Below are positions 6,935 through 12,587 of a DNA stretch of 12,587 bases, one piece after another. This DNA comes from Clostridia bacterium (GTDB taxonomy: Bacteria > Bacillota_A > Clostridia > Oscillospirales > Butyricicoccaceae). The stretch lies in NCBI GenBank assembly GCA_017548175.1, contig JAFYMZ010000184.1:1-12587 (forward strand). Direction: 5' to 3'. The stretch's first letter is position 1. Each line of letters starts with the position of its first letter. The translations under genes and the position numbers were made by a program. Below the pieces are notes generated by a model. That model was not told the origin of the DNA and did no database searches. It saw only the letters and a program-made list of their open reading frames with translations.

Positions 6935-8566
6935 ATGGGAAAAGGTTCCAGAAACCGTGCTGCGGAGCATAAACCCGTCGTAGCACAGGAAACCGCCAAG
7001 ACCTCCCTGGGTATCAAGCTGGCCTTTATCGGCGTAGCAGTTCTGGCCCTGGTGGCTCTGGTGTACTTTATTATTACCAGTACCGGCATGCTGCAGCGTA
7101 ACACCACTGCAATGACGGTCACCGGCAAGGACGACGAGATGGAGTTCTCTGCCGCTTATATGGATATTCTGTACTATAATGTCCGTGTTAACGTGATCAA
7201 TGAGTACTATTATTATCTGTACATGTACGGATATCCTCTGAACTCTAGTCTGGATGCCACCGCTTGCCTGTTTGACAACACGATCACGTTCCGTGAGTAT
7301 TTCCTGTCTCAGGCTAAGCTGCAGGCTCTGGAAATGATGGTTCTGAACATGGAAGGCCGCAAGGCCGGCTTCACCCCCGAGAATCCCGAGGGTTGGAAGG
7401 ACCTGGTGGAAGAACTGTACACCGTGGCTGAAGAGAACGACATGGGCGTAGAGAAGTACATCAAGGCTGCCTACGGCAATGCTCTGAACCTCGAGACCAT
7501 GACCGAGTACTACAAGCTGAACTACTATGCCGGTGAGTACTACGATCATGTGTACAACAAGGAGTACACCGAAGATCAGCGCGAGGACTTCTACAACAAG
7601 AACGCTGTTGATTACGATGTCTTTGACGTGTATGTCTATGGCTTCAACTACAAGACCTACACCTACACTGCTCCCAAGGAGGGCGAGACCGTGAAGGACG
7701 GCGAGCCTAAGAGCAAGGAAGAAGCCGAGCAGATGAGTAAGGCTGCCAAGGAGCAGGCCAAGGCCGATGCCGATGCATTCCTGAAGCGTCTGGGCCAGGG
7801 CGAGAAGTTTGATGATATCGCCAAGGAGTACTTCGACATCAAGGCAAAGGCCGAGGCAAAGGAAGGCGAAGATCCCGCCGAGTACGAGTCCTCTCTGCAG
7901 GATAAGCAGAAGATGACCAGCTTTGCCAGCGTGATCCAGACTTGGCTGAAGTCTGCAAGCCGCGAAGTTGGCGACAAGGATGTTGTTGTTGACGGCACCA
8001 ACCGCGTCTACTATGTGGTGCAGTATGTCGGCCGTCAGGTCAACCCCGCTCAGGCTGCTACCGTCCGTCACATCCTGCTGGGTTATAAGGAACTGAAGGA
8101 GATCCCCGCGGACGCTACCGCTGAGAAGAAGGCTGAACTCGAGAAGGAAAACGCCGAGATCGAGAAGTTCAACAAGGAACAGAAGGAAAAGGCTGAGAAG
8201 CTGCTGAAGGACTGGAAGGCCGGCAAGGCTGACGAGGATAGCTTCGCCGCACTGGTCAAGGACAACAGCGACGATACCGGCAGCGTGAACAACGGCGGTC
8301 TGTACGAGAAGTTCGAGCAGGGCGAGATGGTAGACGAGTTTGACAAGTGGTGCTTCGATGCAAACCGCAAGGCCGGCGATACCGATCTGGTTGAGACCGA
8401 GTACGGTATGCACATCATGTACTATGTGTCTGCTGACGGCAACTACTACGAGCACGTGCTGCTGAGCGACATGCGCACTGCTGATTACAGCGACTGGTAC
8501 AAGGAAACCGGCAAGGCTTATACCTCTGTATACAACAACTTCGGTATGTCTCTGATCAACAACTAA
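6935..8566 (+). CDS. Membrane-anchored parvulin-type peptidyl-prolyl isomerase / foldase
   Basis: 543 aa. A basic 25-residue cytoplasmic tail precedes one transmembrane segment (about 26-48, signal-anchor type, with no lipobox cysteine unlike PrsA). The rest should lie outside the membrane. Residues about 70-225 are a very tyrosine-rich helical SurA-N/chaperone-like region (four Tyr in a row at 91-94). Residues 376-498 read as a rotamase (PpiC): ATVRHILLGYKEL, then SFAALVKDNSDDTGSVNNGG (436-455), MVDEFDKWCF and TEYGMHIMYYV. A Lys/Glu-rich stretch of about 40 residues (392-432) is inserted in it. Residues 229-366 may be a degenerate first rotamase module. The start at 6935 is chosen because AAAGGATGG lies just upstream; an in-frame ATG at 6923 falls inside that site. 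Its likely role is folding of secreted proteins. PrsA-like naming is possible, but I give no symbol. Confidence 0.87.
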   Translation: MGKGSRNRAAEHKPVVAQETAKTSLGIKLAFIGVAVLALVALVYFIITSTGMLQRNTTAMTVTGKDDEMEFSAAYMDILYYNVRVNVINEYYYYLYMYGYPLNSSLDATACLFDNTITFREYFLSQAKLQALEMMVLNMEGRKAGFTPENPEGWKDLVEELYTVAEENDMGVEKYIKAAYGNALNLETMTEYYKLNYYAGEYYDHVYNKEYTEDQREDFYNKNAVDYDVFDVYVYGFNYKTYTYTAPKEGETVKDGEPKSKEEAEQMSKAAKEQAKADADAFLKRLGQGEKFDDIAKEYFDIKAKAEAKEGEDPAEYESSLQDKQKMTSFASVIQTWLKSASREVGDKDVVVDGTNRVYYVVQYVGRQVNPAQAATVRHILLGYKELKEIPADATAEKKAELEKENAEIEKFNKEQKEKAEKLLKDWKAGKADEDSFAALVKDNSDDTGSVNNGGLYEKFEQGEMVDEFDKWCFDANRKAGDTDLVETEYGMHIMYYVSADGNYYEHVLLSDMRTADYSDWYKETGKAYTSVYNNFGMSLINN

Positions 8567-8574
8567 TCAAACAC

Positions 8575-8606
8575 AAACAGCACAGGGTACGCCCTGTGCT
8601 GTTTTT
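8575..8606 (+). terminator. Terminator of the foldase gene
   Basis: A 13-bp stem AAACAGCACAGGG (8575-8587) with CCCTGTGCTGTTT (8592-8604), loop TACG, ending in TTTTT. It starts 8 nt after the stop. Confidence 0.9.
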
Positions 8607-8625
8607 CTGTCTGTAAGATTTGTGC

Positions 8626-8664
8626 AAGAAAAAGTCCCGGTATTCATACGGAATACCGGGACTT
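8626..8664 (-). terminator. Terminator of the femX-alr transcript
   Basis: AAGTCCCGGTATTC (8632-8645) pairs perfectly over 14 bp with 8651-8664, loop ATACG. On the minus strand it is followed by TTTTTCTT and starts 3 nt after the racemase stop. Confidence 0.9.
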
Positions 8665-8667
8665 GGT

Positions 8668-9750
8668 TTATTCGGTGTAGAAGCGTTCTACGCTTTGAGG
8701 TACGTAAATGGGGTTGGCTGGCAGGATCACGGTGTCACCGGGTTTGCAGGCGATGTTGGTCACATCGACCATCGTATGGGTCAGCGCCACGCGGCCGACC
8801 ACCCAAGTGCTCTGGCCGTTGACCAGCACGCGGCTTCTGCCGTCTTTCACCAGCAGGCGGAAATCACGGCGCAGATAACGCAGTACATCCTTGGGACGGA
8901 AGGCATCGTTTTCCTTCTTCACCAGCATACCGTGTGCCGAACCGGCACAAATCACGGCCACGCGGGTGTCTTTCTTCAAAGTGAAGGCGTTGCCGTAGCC
9001 CATATTGCTGCCCTTCTTCAACTGACGCAGGGCGGCGATGGTGCTTTCCAACGCGCCGATGCGCTCCAGCGGGATGCGCACCTTGACGGGCAGACGGCCC
9101 AACAGGGCACTGCCCACGCGGACGGCATCCAGTCGGTATTTATCCCAACGCAGAGCGCCGCAGGAGTTGGAAATATGCCGCAGACCGGGATCAAAGCCGT
9201 CGGCGACCAAACGGTCACACAGAGCAATAAACGCCTTGTACTGGGCTTCTGTATCACTCTCTGCGCCAAAGGCGTTGGAGAAGTGGGAGAAGATGCCCTG
9301 CACCTGCAGATGTTCCAGACCGAACACGGCGGTCATGTCGGGATATTCCTCGGGCAAAAAGCCGAAGCGGCCAAAGCCGGTGTCAACTTTCAGATGGACG
9401 GATACGGTGCGGCCGGCTTCTGCGGCCAGCTTGTCCAGCAGTTTGGCCTGTGCCAAACTGTCTACGGATGCGGTCATACCGCTTTCGACGATGTGACGCA
9501 GGTCCTCTTCGCCGTGGTATGCGGACAGCAGCATGATCTCGGCGCCGCGGTTGCACAGGGGCAGACCTTCTTCAATGCGGCTGACGGCGAAGCGCGAAGC
9601 GCCCTCGGCCTGCAGCACGGTAAAGACCTTTTCTGCGCCCAAGCCGTAGCAATCGGCCTTCAGCATAGGAATGACGGGCACGCCGGTCTCCTGACAGATG
9701 GCCTGATAATTCCGCCGCAGGGCGGACAAATCAACAACCAGACGGGTCAT
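8668..9750 (-). CDS. alr: Alanine racemase family protein, divergent C-terminal domain
   Basis: 360 aa, fold-type III PLP enzyme; the family normally interconverts L- and D-alanine for peptidoglycan. The N-terminal barrel is well preserved: PLP lysine K31 in MLKADCYGLG (usual KANAYGHG), VDTGFGRFG (122-130, with the Arg that tunes the pyridine nitrogen), GIFSHFS (152-158), HISNSCG (192-198) and VRVGSALLG (210-218). GYG (251-253) supplies the likely second-base tyrosine Y252. The C-terminal domain is odd: the usual GYADG reads GSAHG (270-274) and the usual GRICMDQ reads GRVALTH (319-325), although TMVDVT follows normally. These positions shape the entrance and substrate pocket in studied enzymes, so substrate or activity may differ. 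It starts 4 nt after the femX-like stop, with ribosome binding site GGAAGTGA overlapping that stop. The symbol is tentative; another Alr may exist elsewhere. Confidence 0.85.
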   Translation of the reverse strand: MTRLVVDLSALRRNYQAICQETGVPVIPMLKADCYGLGAEKVFTVLQAEGASRFAVSRIEEGLPLCNRGAEIMLLSAYHGEEDLRHIVESGMTASVDSLAQAKLLDKLAAEAGRTVSVHLKVDTGFGRFGFLPEEYPDMTAVFGLEHLQVQGIFSHFSNAFGAESDTEAQYKAFIALCDRLVADGFDPGLRHISNSCGALRWDKYRLDAVRVGSALLGRLPVKVRIPLERIGALESTIAALRQLKKGSNMGYGNAFTLKKDTRVAVICAGSAHGMLVKKENDAFRPKDVLRYLRRDFRLLVKDGRSRVLVNGQSTWVVGRVALTHTMVDVTNIACKPGDTVILPANPIYVPQSVERFYTE

Positions 9751-9754
9751 AGGA

Positions 9755-10819
9755 TCACTTCCGGTTCTTCAGCTTGAAGCGGATGCGGTTCATGGTGCGG
9801 AAGGCTTTTTCGCCGGTCTTGGCCAGCTGCATCATACCGGGACGGTAGACGATGCTCATCTCGCCGATAAACTCGGTGAACTCGCCGTTAAAGCCCTTCT
9901 TAAAGCGATACAGGCCGTACAGGGGATTATCCTCGCTGATGTCGCCGGATACACCGCGGAAGTCATACACGCGGGCGTTGCGCTCGATGGCCCACTTGAT
10001 CATTTCCATCTGCAGCAGATAGTTGGGCATTGCGTTACGGTCAGCGTTGGAAGAGGCGCCGTACAGGTACCAAACCTTATCGCCGTAAGCAATGGCAATG
10101 GTGCCGGCGATGGGGCGGCCGTCCAGATAAGCCATATACAGGCGGGCGTGGTCGCCCATAACCTGCAGCAGACGCTTGAAGTATTGGGGGGTGCGGATGA
10201 CGAAATTGTCACGCAGACCGGTTTCCAGCATAATGCGGTGGAAATCATCCACGGCACTTTCGTCGGCCAGCTTTACTTCCACGCCTTTCTTGATGGCCAC
10301 GCGGATATTGTAGCGGGTCTTGGAGTGGAAGGAGGCCATCAGTTCTTCTTCGTTGCGGCCTTCGGGATACAGGCGGAAGACGTAACGAGGCTGGATGCCC
10401 TCAAAGTTCTTGCTCTGCTGGGGCAAGGTAAAGCCCAGCTCCTGGCACAGGGCGGCAAACTGGGTGTCGTCGCTCTTTACGTCGGTGTCCATACGCAGCA
10501 CATAGGCATTGTGCTTGTCGGCGATCTCTTTTGCACCGGCAACCAGCTGCTCCATAACAGCCTTGTTGTGTACATCGCAGACGGGGCCGCGGGGGGCGTA
10601 CATAATGGCGGTGGGGAAGACGGGCACTTTGCGCACCAGAATGCCCATGGTGCCGCAAATCTCACCTTCGGCATCGCGCACGATGACGGCTTCAAACTTC
10701 CATTCGGTCTTCAGTTTGGCCCACATCACCGACTGGCAGAAGTGTCCCTTGGGATGATTCTGCACAAAGGCTTCGTATTCCTCGACGGCGGTAGGGTTGT
10801 TTATATTCAGAAACTCCAT
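9755..10819 (-). CDS. FemABX-family lipid II aminoacyltransferase
   Basis: 354 aa with two GNAT-like halves. FemX/FmhB-type enzymes move an amino acid (Gly, Ala or Ser) from aminoacyl-tRNA to the third-position side chain of the lipid II stem peptide on the inner face of the membrane, starting the peptidoglycan cross-bridge. Family signs: HFCQSVMWAKLK (26-37), MYAPRGPVCD (73-82), FHSKTRYNIRVAIKKGV (164-180), RPIAGTIAI (235-243), YLYGASS (251-257) and the C-terminal DFRGVSGD...GLYRFKKGFNG (286-312). The long tRNA-contacting coiled coil of staphylococcal FemA is not evident. Ribosome binding site AAAGGAG lies 8 nt before the ATG, with a good promoter upstream. The racemase gene follows after 4 nt, supporting a shared cell-wall role. 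The bridge residue cannot be read from sequence. Confidence 0.92.
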   Translation of the reverse strand: MEFLNINNPTAVEEYEAFVQNHPKGHFCQSVMWAKLKTEWKFEAVIVRDAEGEICGTMGILVRKVPVFPTAIMYAPRGPVCDVHNKAVMEQLVAGAKEIADKHNAYVLRMDTDVKSDDTQFAALCQELGFTLPQQSKNFEGIQPRYVFRLYPEGRNEEELMASFHSKTRYNIRVAIKKGVEVKLADESAVDDFHRIMLETGLRDNFVIRTPQYFKRLLQVMGDHARLYMAYLDGRPIAGTIAIAYGDKVWYLYGASSNADRNAMPNYLLQMEMIKWAIERNARVYDFRGVSGDISEDNPLYGLYRFKKGFNGEFTEFIGEMSIVYRPGMMQLAKTGEKAFRTMNRIRFKLKNRK

Positions 10820-10876
10820 CGTCTCAGCTCCTTTTTGTTTGGACTTGGGGTGTTATGCATACACATACTTAAATAC

Positions 10877-10905
10877 AGTATATCCTATTTCCACCCGTTT
10901 GTCCA
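10877..10905 (-). promoter_or_regulatory. Promoter of the femX-alr operon
   Basis: On the minus strand TGGACA (10905-10900), a 17-nt spacer and TATACT (10882-10877). The predicted start near 10870 gives a leader of about 50 nt. It lies downstream of the 34-codon small ORF, so the two can be transcribed separately. Confidence 0.6.
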
Positions 10906-10943
10906 CACTCCTGCAAAAATCCCCGGAAAAGTTGCGCGCGGTG

Positions 10944-11048
10944 TTATTTCTCGCTGACGCGCGGTTCTTCGTCGGCAAAAATCAGTTCGTCCAGATCGCC
11001 TTCAGGCCATTGGACAGGGGAGCACCGCAGTTTTTCGTGTTGTTTCAT
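10944..11048 (-). CDS. Hypothetical small protein (34 aa)
   Basis: Not recognised. The 34-codon ORF begins MKQHEKLRCSPVQWPEG and has an acidic centre (DLDELIFADEEP) before a mixed-charge end (RVSEK); there is no membrane segment. One cysteine (C9) and one tryptophan (W14) are present. The case for it being real is the site AGGAGG (11062-11057) placed 8 nt before the ATG, as good as any in the window, in otherwise non-coding space between femX and the SPFH gene. It lies on the femX strand, 124 bp upstream of that gene, and is transcribed divergently from the SPFH gene. A -10/-35 pair for it is only weakly visible (TTTTCA and TATCCT with 17 nt between). It could be a free-standing small protein or a leader-type ORF. 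It has no long-ORF support, so confidence is moderate. Confidence 0.5.
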   Translation of the reverse strand: MKQHEKLRCSPVQWPEGDLDELIFADEEPRVSEK

Positions 11049-11056
11049 CTCTGTTT

Positions 11057-11062
11057 CCTCCT
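11057..11062 (-). promoter_or_regulatory. Strong ribosome binding site of the 34-aa ORF
   Basis: AGGAGG on the minus strand, 8 nt before the ATG at 11048. This is the main evidence that the small ORF is translated. Confidence 0.65.
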
Positions 11063-11146
11063 GTTATTGTCAAAACTCTCAACAGGATAGTCTATGCAAA
11101 GGGAAGTGAAAATTTGACAGAGGCGCAAGTATTTTTTTGCCTGCTC

Positions 11147-11175
11147 TTGACAGGAAGAAAACAAAGTGATATGAT
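11147..11175 (+). promoter_or_regulatory. Near-consensus promoter of the SPFH gene
   Basis: TTGACA (11147-11152), a 17-nt spacer and TATGAT (11170-11175): a perfect -35 and a -10 with one mismatch. It predicts a start near 11182 and a leader of about 29 nt. It is the closest match to consensus in the window. Confidence 0.8.
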
Positions 11176-11210
11176 TTTGATATCAACTAATCAACAAGGA
11201 GGAAACTCTT

Positions 11211-12230
11211 ATGACTGAAAAAGTGCTTTCCGGTAAGAAGATCGGTATGGCCGTTCTGCTGCTGACCATCCTGTGGTGCATTGCCAGTATTGCTGCACTG
11301 GTGTTTGGCATCATTCTGGTGGAAAATGAAGGAACTGCGATCCTGCTGATCCCCGCAATTCTGAACCTGTTGGTTTGCTGGATCCCCTTCTGCGGGCTGA
11401 AGGTACTGAAGCCGCAGGAAGCGCTGGTTCTGACGCTGTTTGGTAACTATATCGGCACACTGAAGGGCGAGGGCTTCTACTTTGTGAACCCCTTCTGCTC
11501 TGCCGTGAATCCTGCTGCTACCACCAAGCTGAAGCAGAGCGGTGATGTGACCACTGCCACCCACACCATTCTGAATGCCGCCAACGCCTCCGAGCTGGCC
11601 AGCGTGGAGCTGCCCAGCAAGAAGATGTCTATGAAGCTGATGACCCTGAACAATGCCCGTCAGAAGATCAACGACTGCCTGGGCAACCCTGTGGAGATCG
11701 GCATTGCCGTTACTTGGCGCATTGTGGACACTGCAAAGGCAGCCTTCCAGGTGGACAACTATAAGGAGTTCCTGTCCCTGCAGTGCGACAGCGCTCTGCG
11801 TAATATCGTGCGTATTTACCCCTATGACGTGGCTCCCAACGTGGATACCACCGGTGACGGTCACGCTGACGAGGGCAGCCTGCGCGGCTCCAGCGAAGTG
11901 GTGGCCAACCGCATCCGTGAGGAGATCCAGAGCAAGGTGACGCAGGCCGGTCTGGAGATCGTGGAAGCACGCATCACCTATCTGGCTTATGCACCCGAGA
12001 TCGCAGCCGTGATGCTGCAGCGTCAGCAGGCCTCTGCCATCATCGACGCACGAAAGATGATCGTAGACGGTGCCGTAGGTATGGTAGAAATGGCACTGGA
12101 GCGCCTGAACGAGAACCAAGTGGTGCATCTGGACGAAGAGCGCAAGGCCGCTATGGTAAGCAATCTGTTGGTGGTCCTTTGCGGCAATCAGGATGCCCAG
12201 CCTATCGTGAATACAGGAAGCCTCTATTGA
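11211..12230 (+). CDS. SPFH/band 7 domain membrane protein
   Basis: 339 aa. Two N-terminal hydrophobic segments (about 11-36 and 42-62) form a likely hairpin anchor. They are followed by the SPFH domain (about 63-250), recognisable from [30 protein letters not shown] (shown here in outline, 65-95), [22 protein letters not shown] (163-184 region), [12 protein letters not shown], and [16 protein letters not shown]. The terminal helix after [18 protein letters not shown] (260-277) continues to [16 protein letters not shown] proteins (stomatin, flotillin, HflK/C relatives) build oligomeric membrane scaffolds; this subgroup's job is not established. Ribosome binding site AAGGAGG (11196-11202) lies 8 nt before the ATG, behind a near-consensus promoter. 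The next gene starts 1 nt after the stop, indicating a two-gene unit. Confidence 0.9.
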   Translation: MTEKVLSGKKIGMAVLLLTILWCIASIAALVFGIILVENEGTAILLIPAILNLLVCWIPFCGLKVLKPQEALVLTLFGNYIGTLKGEGFYFVNPFCSAVNPAATTKLKQSGDVTTATHTILNAANASELASVELPSKKMSMKLMTLNNARQKINDCLGNPVEIGIAVTWRIVDTAKAAFQVDNYKEFLSLQCDSALRNIVRIYPYDVAPNVDTTGDGHADEGSLRGSSEVVANRIREEIQSKVTQAGLEIVEARITYLAYAPEIAAVMLQRQQASAIIDARKMIVDGAVGMVEMALERLNENQVVHLDEERKAAMVSNLLVVLCGNQDAQPIVNTGSLY

Positions 12231-12231
12231 T

Positions 12232-12447
12232 ATGAGCATGAACTGCAATGACAAGCAAAAAAAGCAGGTGCCTCTGCGCCTGTCGGCAAAACTGTATGAC
12301 GCCATCGCCGCCTGGGCGGAGGATGATTTCCGGTCGGTGAACGGACAGATCGAGTATCTGCTCACCGAATGCGTCAAGCAGCGGAAGAAAAACGGAAAAT
12401 ATGTGTCCGAAGAGCTGGATGCGCCTTTGGATATTGAGATTCCCTGA
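12232..12447 (+). CDS. Small ribbon-helix-helix (Arc/MetJ-like) protein
   Basis: 71 aa. After a polar, basic start, VPLRLSAKLYDAIAAWAEDD (13-32) reads as the beta strand and first helix of a ribbon-helix-helix fold. FRSVNGQIEYLLTECVKQR (33-51) reads as the turn and second helix, ending in a basic stretch and an acidic tail. Such proteins are usually dimeric DNA-binding repressors, including antitoxins, but no toxin gene is next to it. From memory, very similar short proteins (xPLRLxxxLxxAxxxWAxxxxRSVNGQIEYLL) recur beside SPFH genes in Actinobacteria and Firmicutes. Its start overlaps nothing but lies 1 nt after the SPFH stop with only a distant AGGA, so translation is probably coupled. ATG 12238 is an alternative start. 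DNA target and partner are unknown. Confidence 0.8.
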   Translation: MSMNCNDKQKKQVPLRLSAKLYDAIAAWAEDDFRSVNGQIEYLLTECVKQRKKNGKYVSEELDAPLDIEIP

Positions 12448-12459
12448 CCCACAACTTTC

Positions 12460-12497
12460 ACGCCCCGACGAAGCCTTCTGCTTCCGTCGGGGCGTTT
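12460..12497 (+). terminator. Terminator of the SPFH-RHH unit
   Basis: ACGCCCCGACG (12460-12470) pairs over 11 bp with 12485-12495. Three further pairs can form across a one-base bulge. Only a short T tract (GTTTG) follows, so it is a moderate terminator. Confidence 0.65.
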
Positions 12498-12548
12498 GCC
12501 TCCCTCTGACGAGGGAGGTGGATTCGCCGCAGGCGAAGACGGAGGGAG
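12498..12548. repeat. Two-hairpin intergenic repeat element (REP-like)
   Basis: CCTCCCTC (12499-12506) pairs with GAGGGAGG (12511-12518) around TGAC. It is followed by TTCGCC (12523-12528) with GGCGAA (12532-12537) around GCA, then GGAGGGAG (12541-12548), which can pair alternatively with the first arm. From memory this style of GC-rich, GAGGGAGG-bearing element is scattered between genes in gut Oscillospiraceae. Only one copy is in the window, so repeat status is inferred. The remaining bases to the window end show no gene. Confidence 0.55.
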
Positions 12549-12587
12549 AGAAGAAAGCCGTGTCTGCGACGCAACATAGGGCAGGAC

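Noticed and set aside
6914..8455. Long 513-aa open frame opposite the foldase gene
   Set aside because: It is an antisense shadow of a codon-biased gene; it lacks a ribosome binding site and recognisable motifs, while the plus strand has rotamase and membrane features.
10933..10975. CGCGCG inverted repeat spanning the stop of the 34-aa ORF as a terminator
   Set aside because: The arms are only about 6 bp and self-complementary, the loop is about 17 nt and the T tract is short, so chance is likely.
11060..11086. CCTGTT...AACAGG inverted repeat near the small ORF ribosome binding site
   Set aside because: A 6-bp stem with a 15-nt loop is too weak to claim as a riboswitch or operator.
12232..12447. 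RHH protein as antitoxin of a toxin-antitoxin pair
   Set aside because: No toxin-sized gene is next to it; the coupled gene is a full-length SPFH membrane protein.

Overview
The window looks like chromosomal, vertically inherited DNA from a Gram-positive Clostridia-class bacterium. My best guess is the Oscillospiraceae/Ruminococcaceae gut group near Faecalibacterium, Gemmiger or Subdoligranulum; this is inferred from gene content and sequence style and was not searched. Supporting signs are moderately high GC with AT-rich intergenic DNA, strong AGGAGG-type ribosome binding sites, TTGACA/TATAAT-type promoters, many U-tailed hairpin terminators, a zinc-type L31 protein close to the Bacillus form, and a FemX-family cell-wall transferase. 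There are no rRNA, tRNA, CRISPR, phage or insertion-sequence genes.

Layout. 1-383 (minus): 5' part of a CNNM/CorC-type membrane transporter, leaving the window. 384-706: divergent promoter region; the rightward promoter carries two tandem ARG-box-like operators exactly over its -35 and -10. 707-4370 (plus): argG-argH-argF, which turn ornithine plus carbamoyl phosphate into arginine, ending in a strong terminator. 4385-4457: back-to-back convergent terminators. 4460-6696 (minus, transcribed right to left): rpmE, hflX, yigZ, a ribosome-linked cluster with a terminator and a 20-bp perfect hairpin between rpmE and hflX. 6697-6934: divergent promoters. 6935-8566 (plus): membrane-anchored parvulin-type foldase. 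8575-8664: convergent terminators. 8668-10819 (minus): a FemX-like aminoacyl transferase and an unusual alanine-racemase-family protein, probably one envelope operon. 10944-11048 (minus): a 34-codon small ORF with an excellent ribosome binding site. 11211-12447 (plus): an SPFH/band-7 membrane protein coupled to a small ribbon-helix-helix protein behind a near-consensus promoter. 12460-12548: terminator and a two-hairpin intergenic repeat.

Functionally the window joins arginine synthesis, ribosome maintenance (L31, HflX, YigZ), extracytoplasmic folding and peptidoglycan/envelope work. The items most worth a second look are the SPFH + ribbon-helix-helix pair, the racemase with altered C-terminal active-site motifs beside femX, the 34-aa small ORF, and the rpmE-hflX hairpin arrangement. 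I found no obvious new defence or mobile system.
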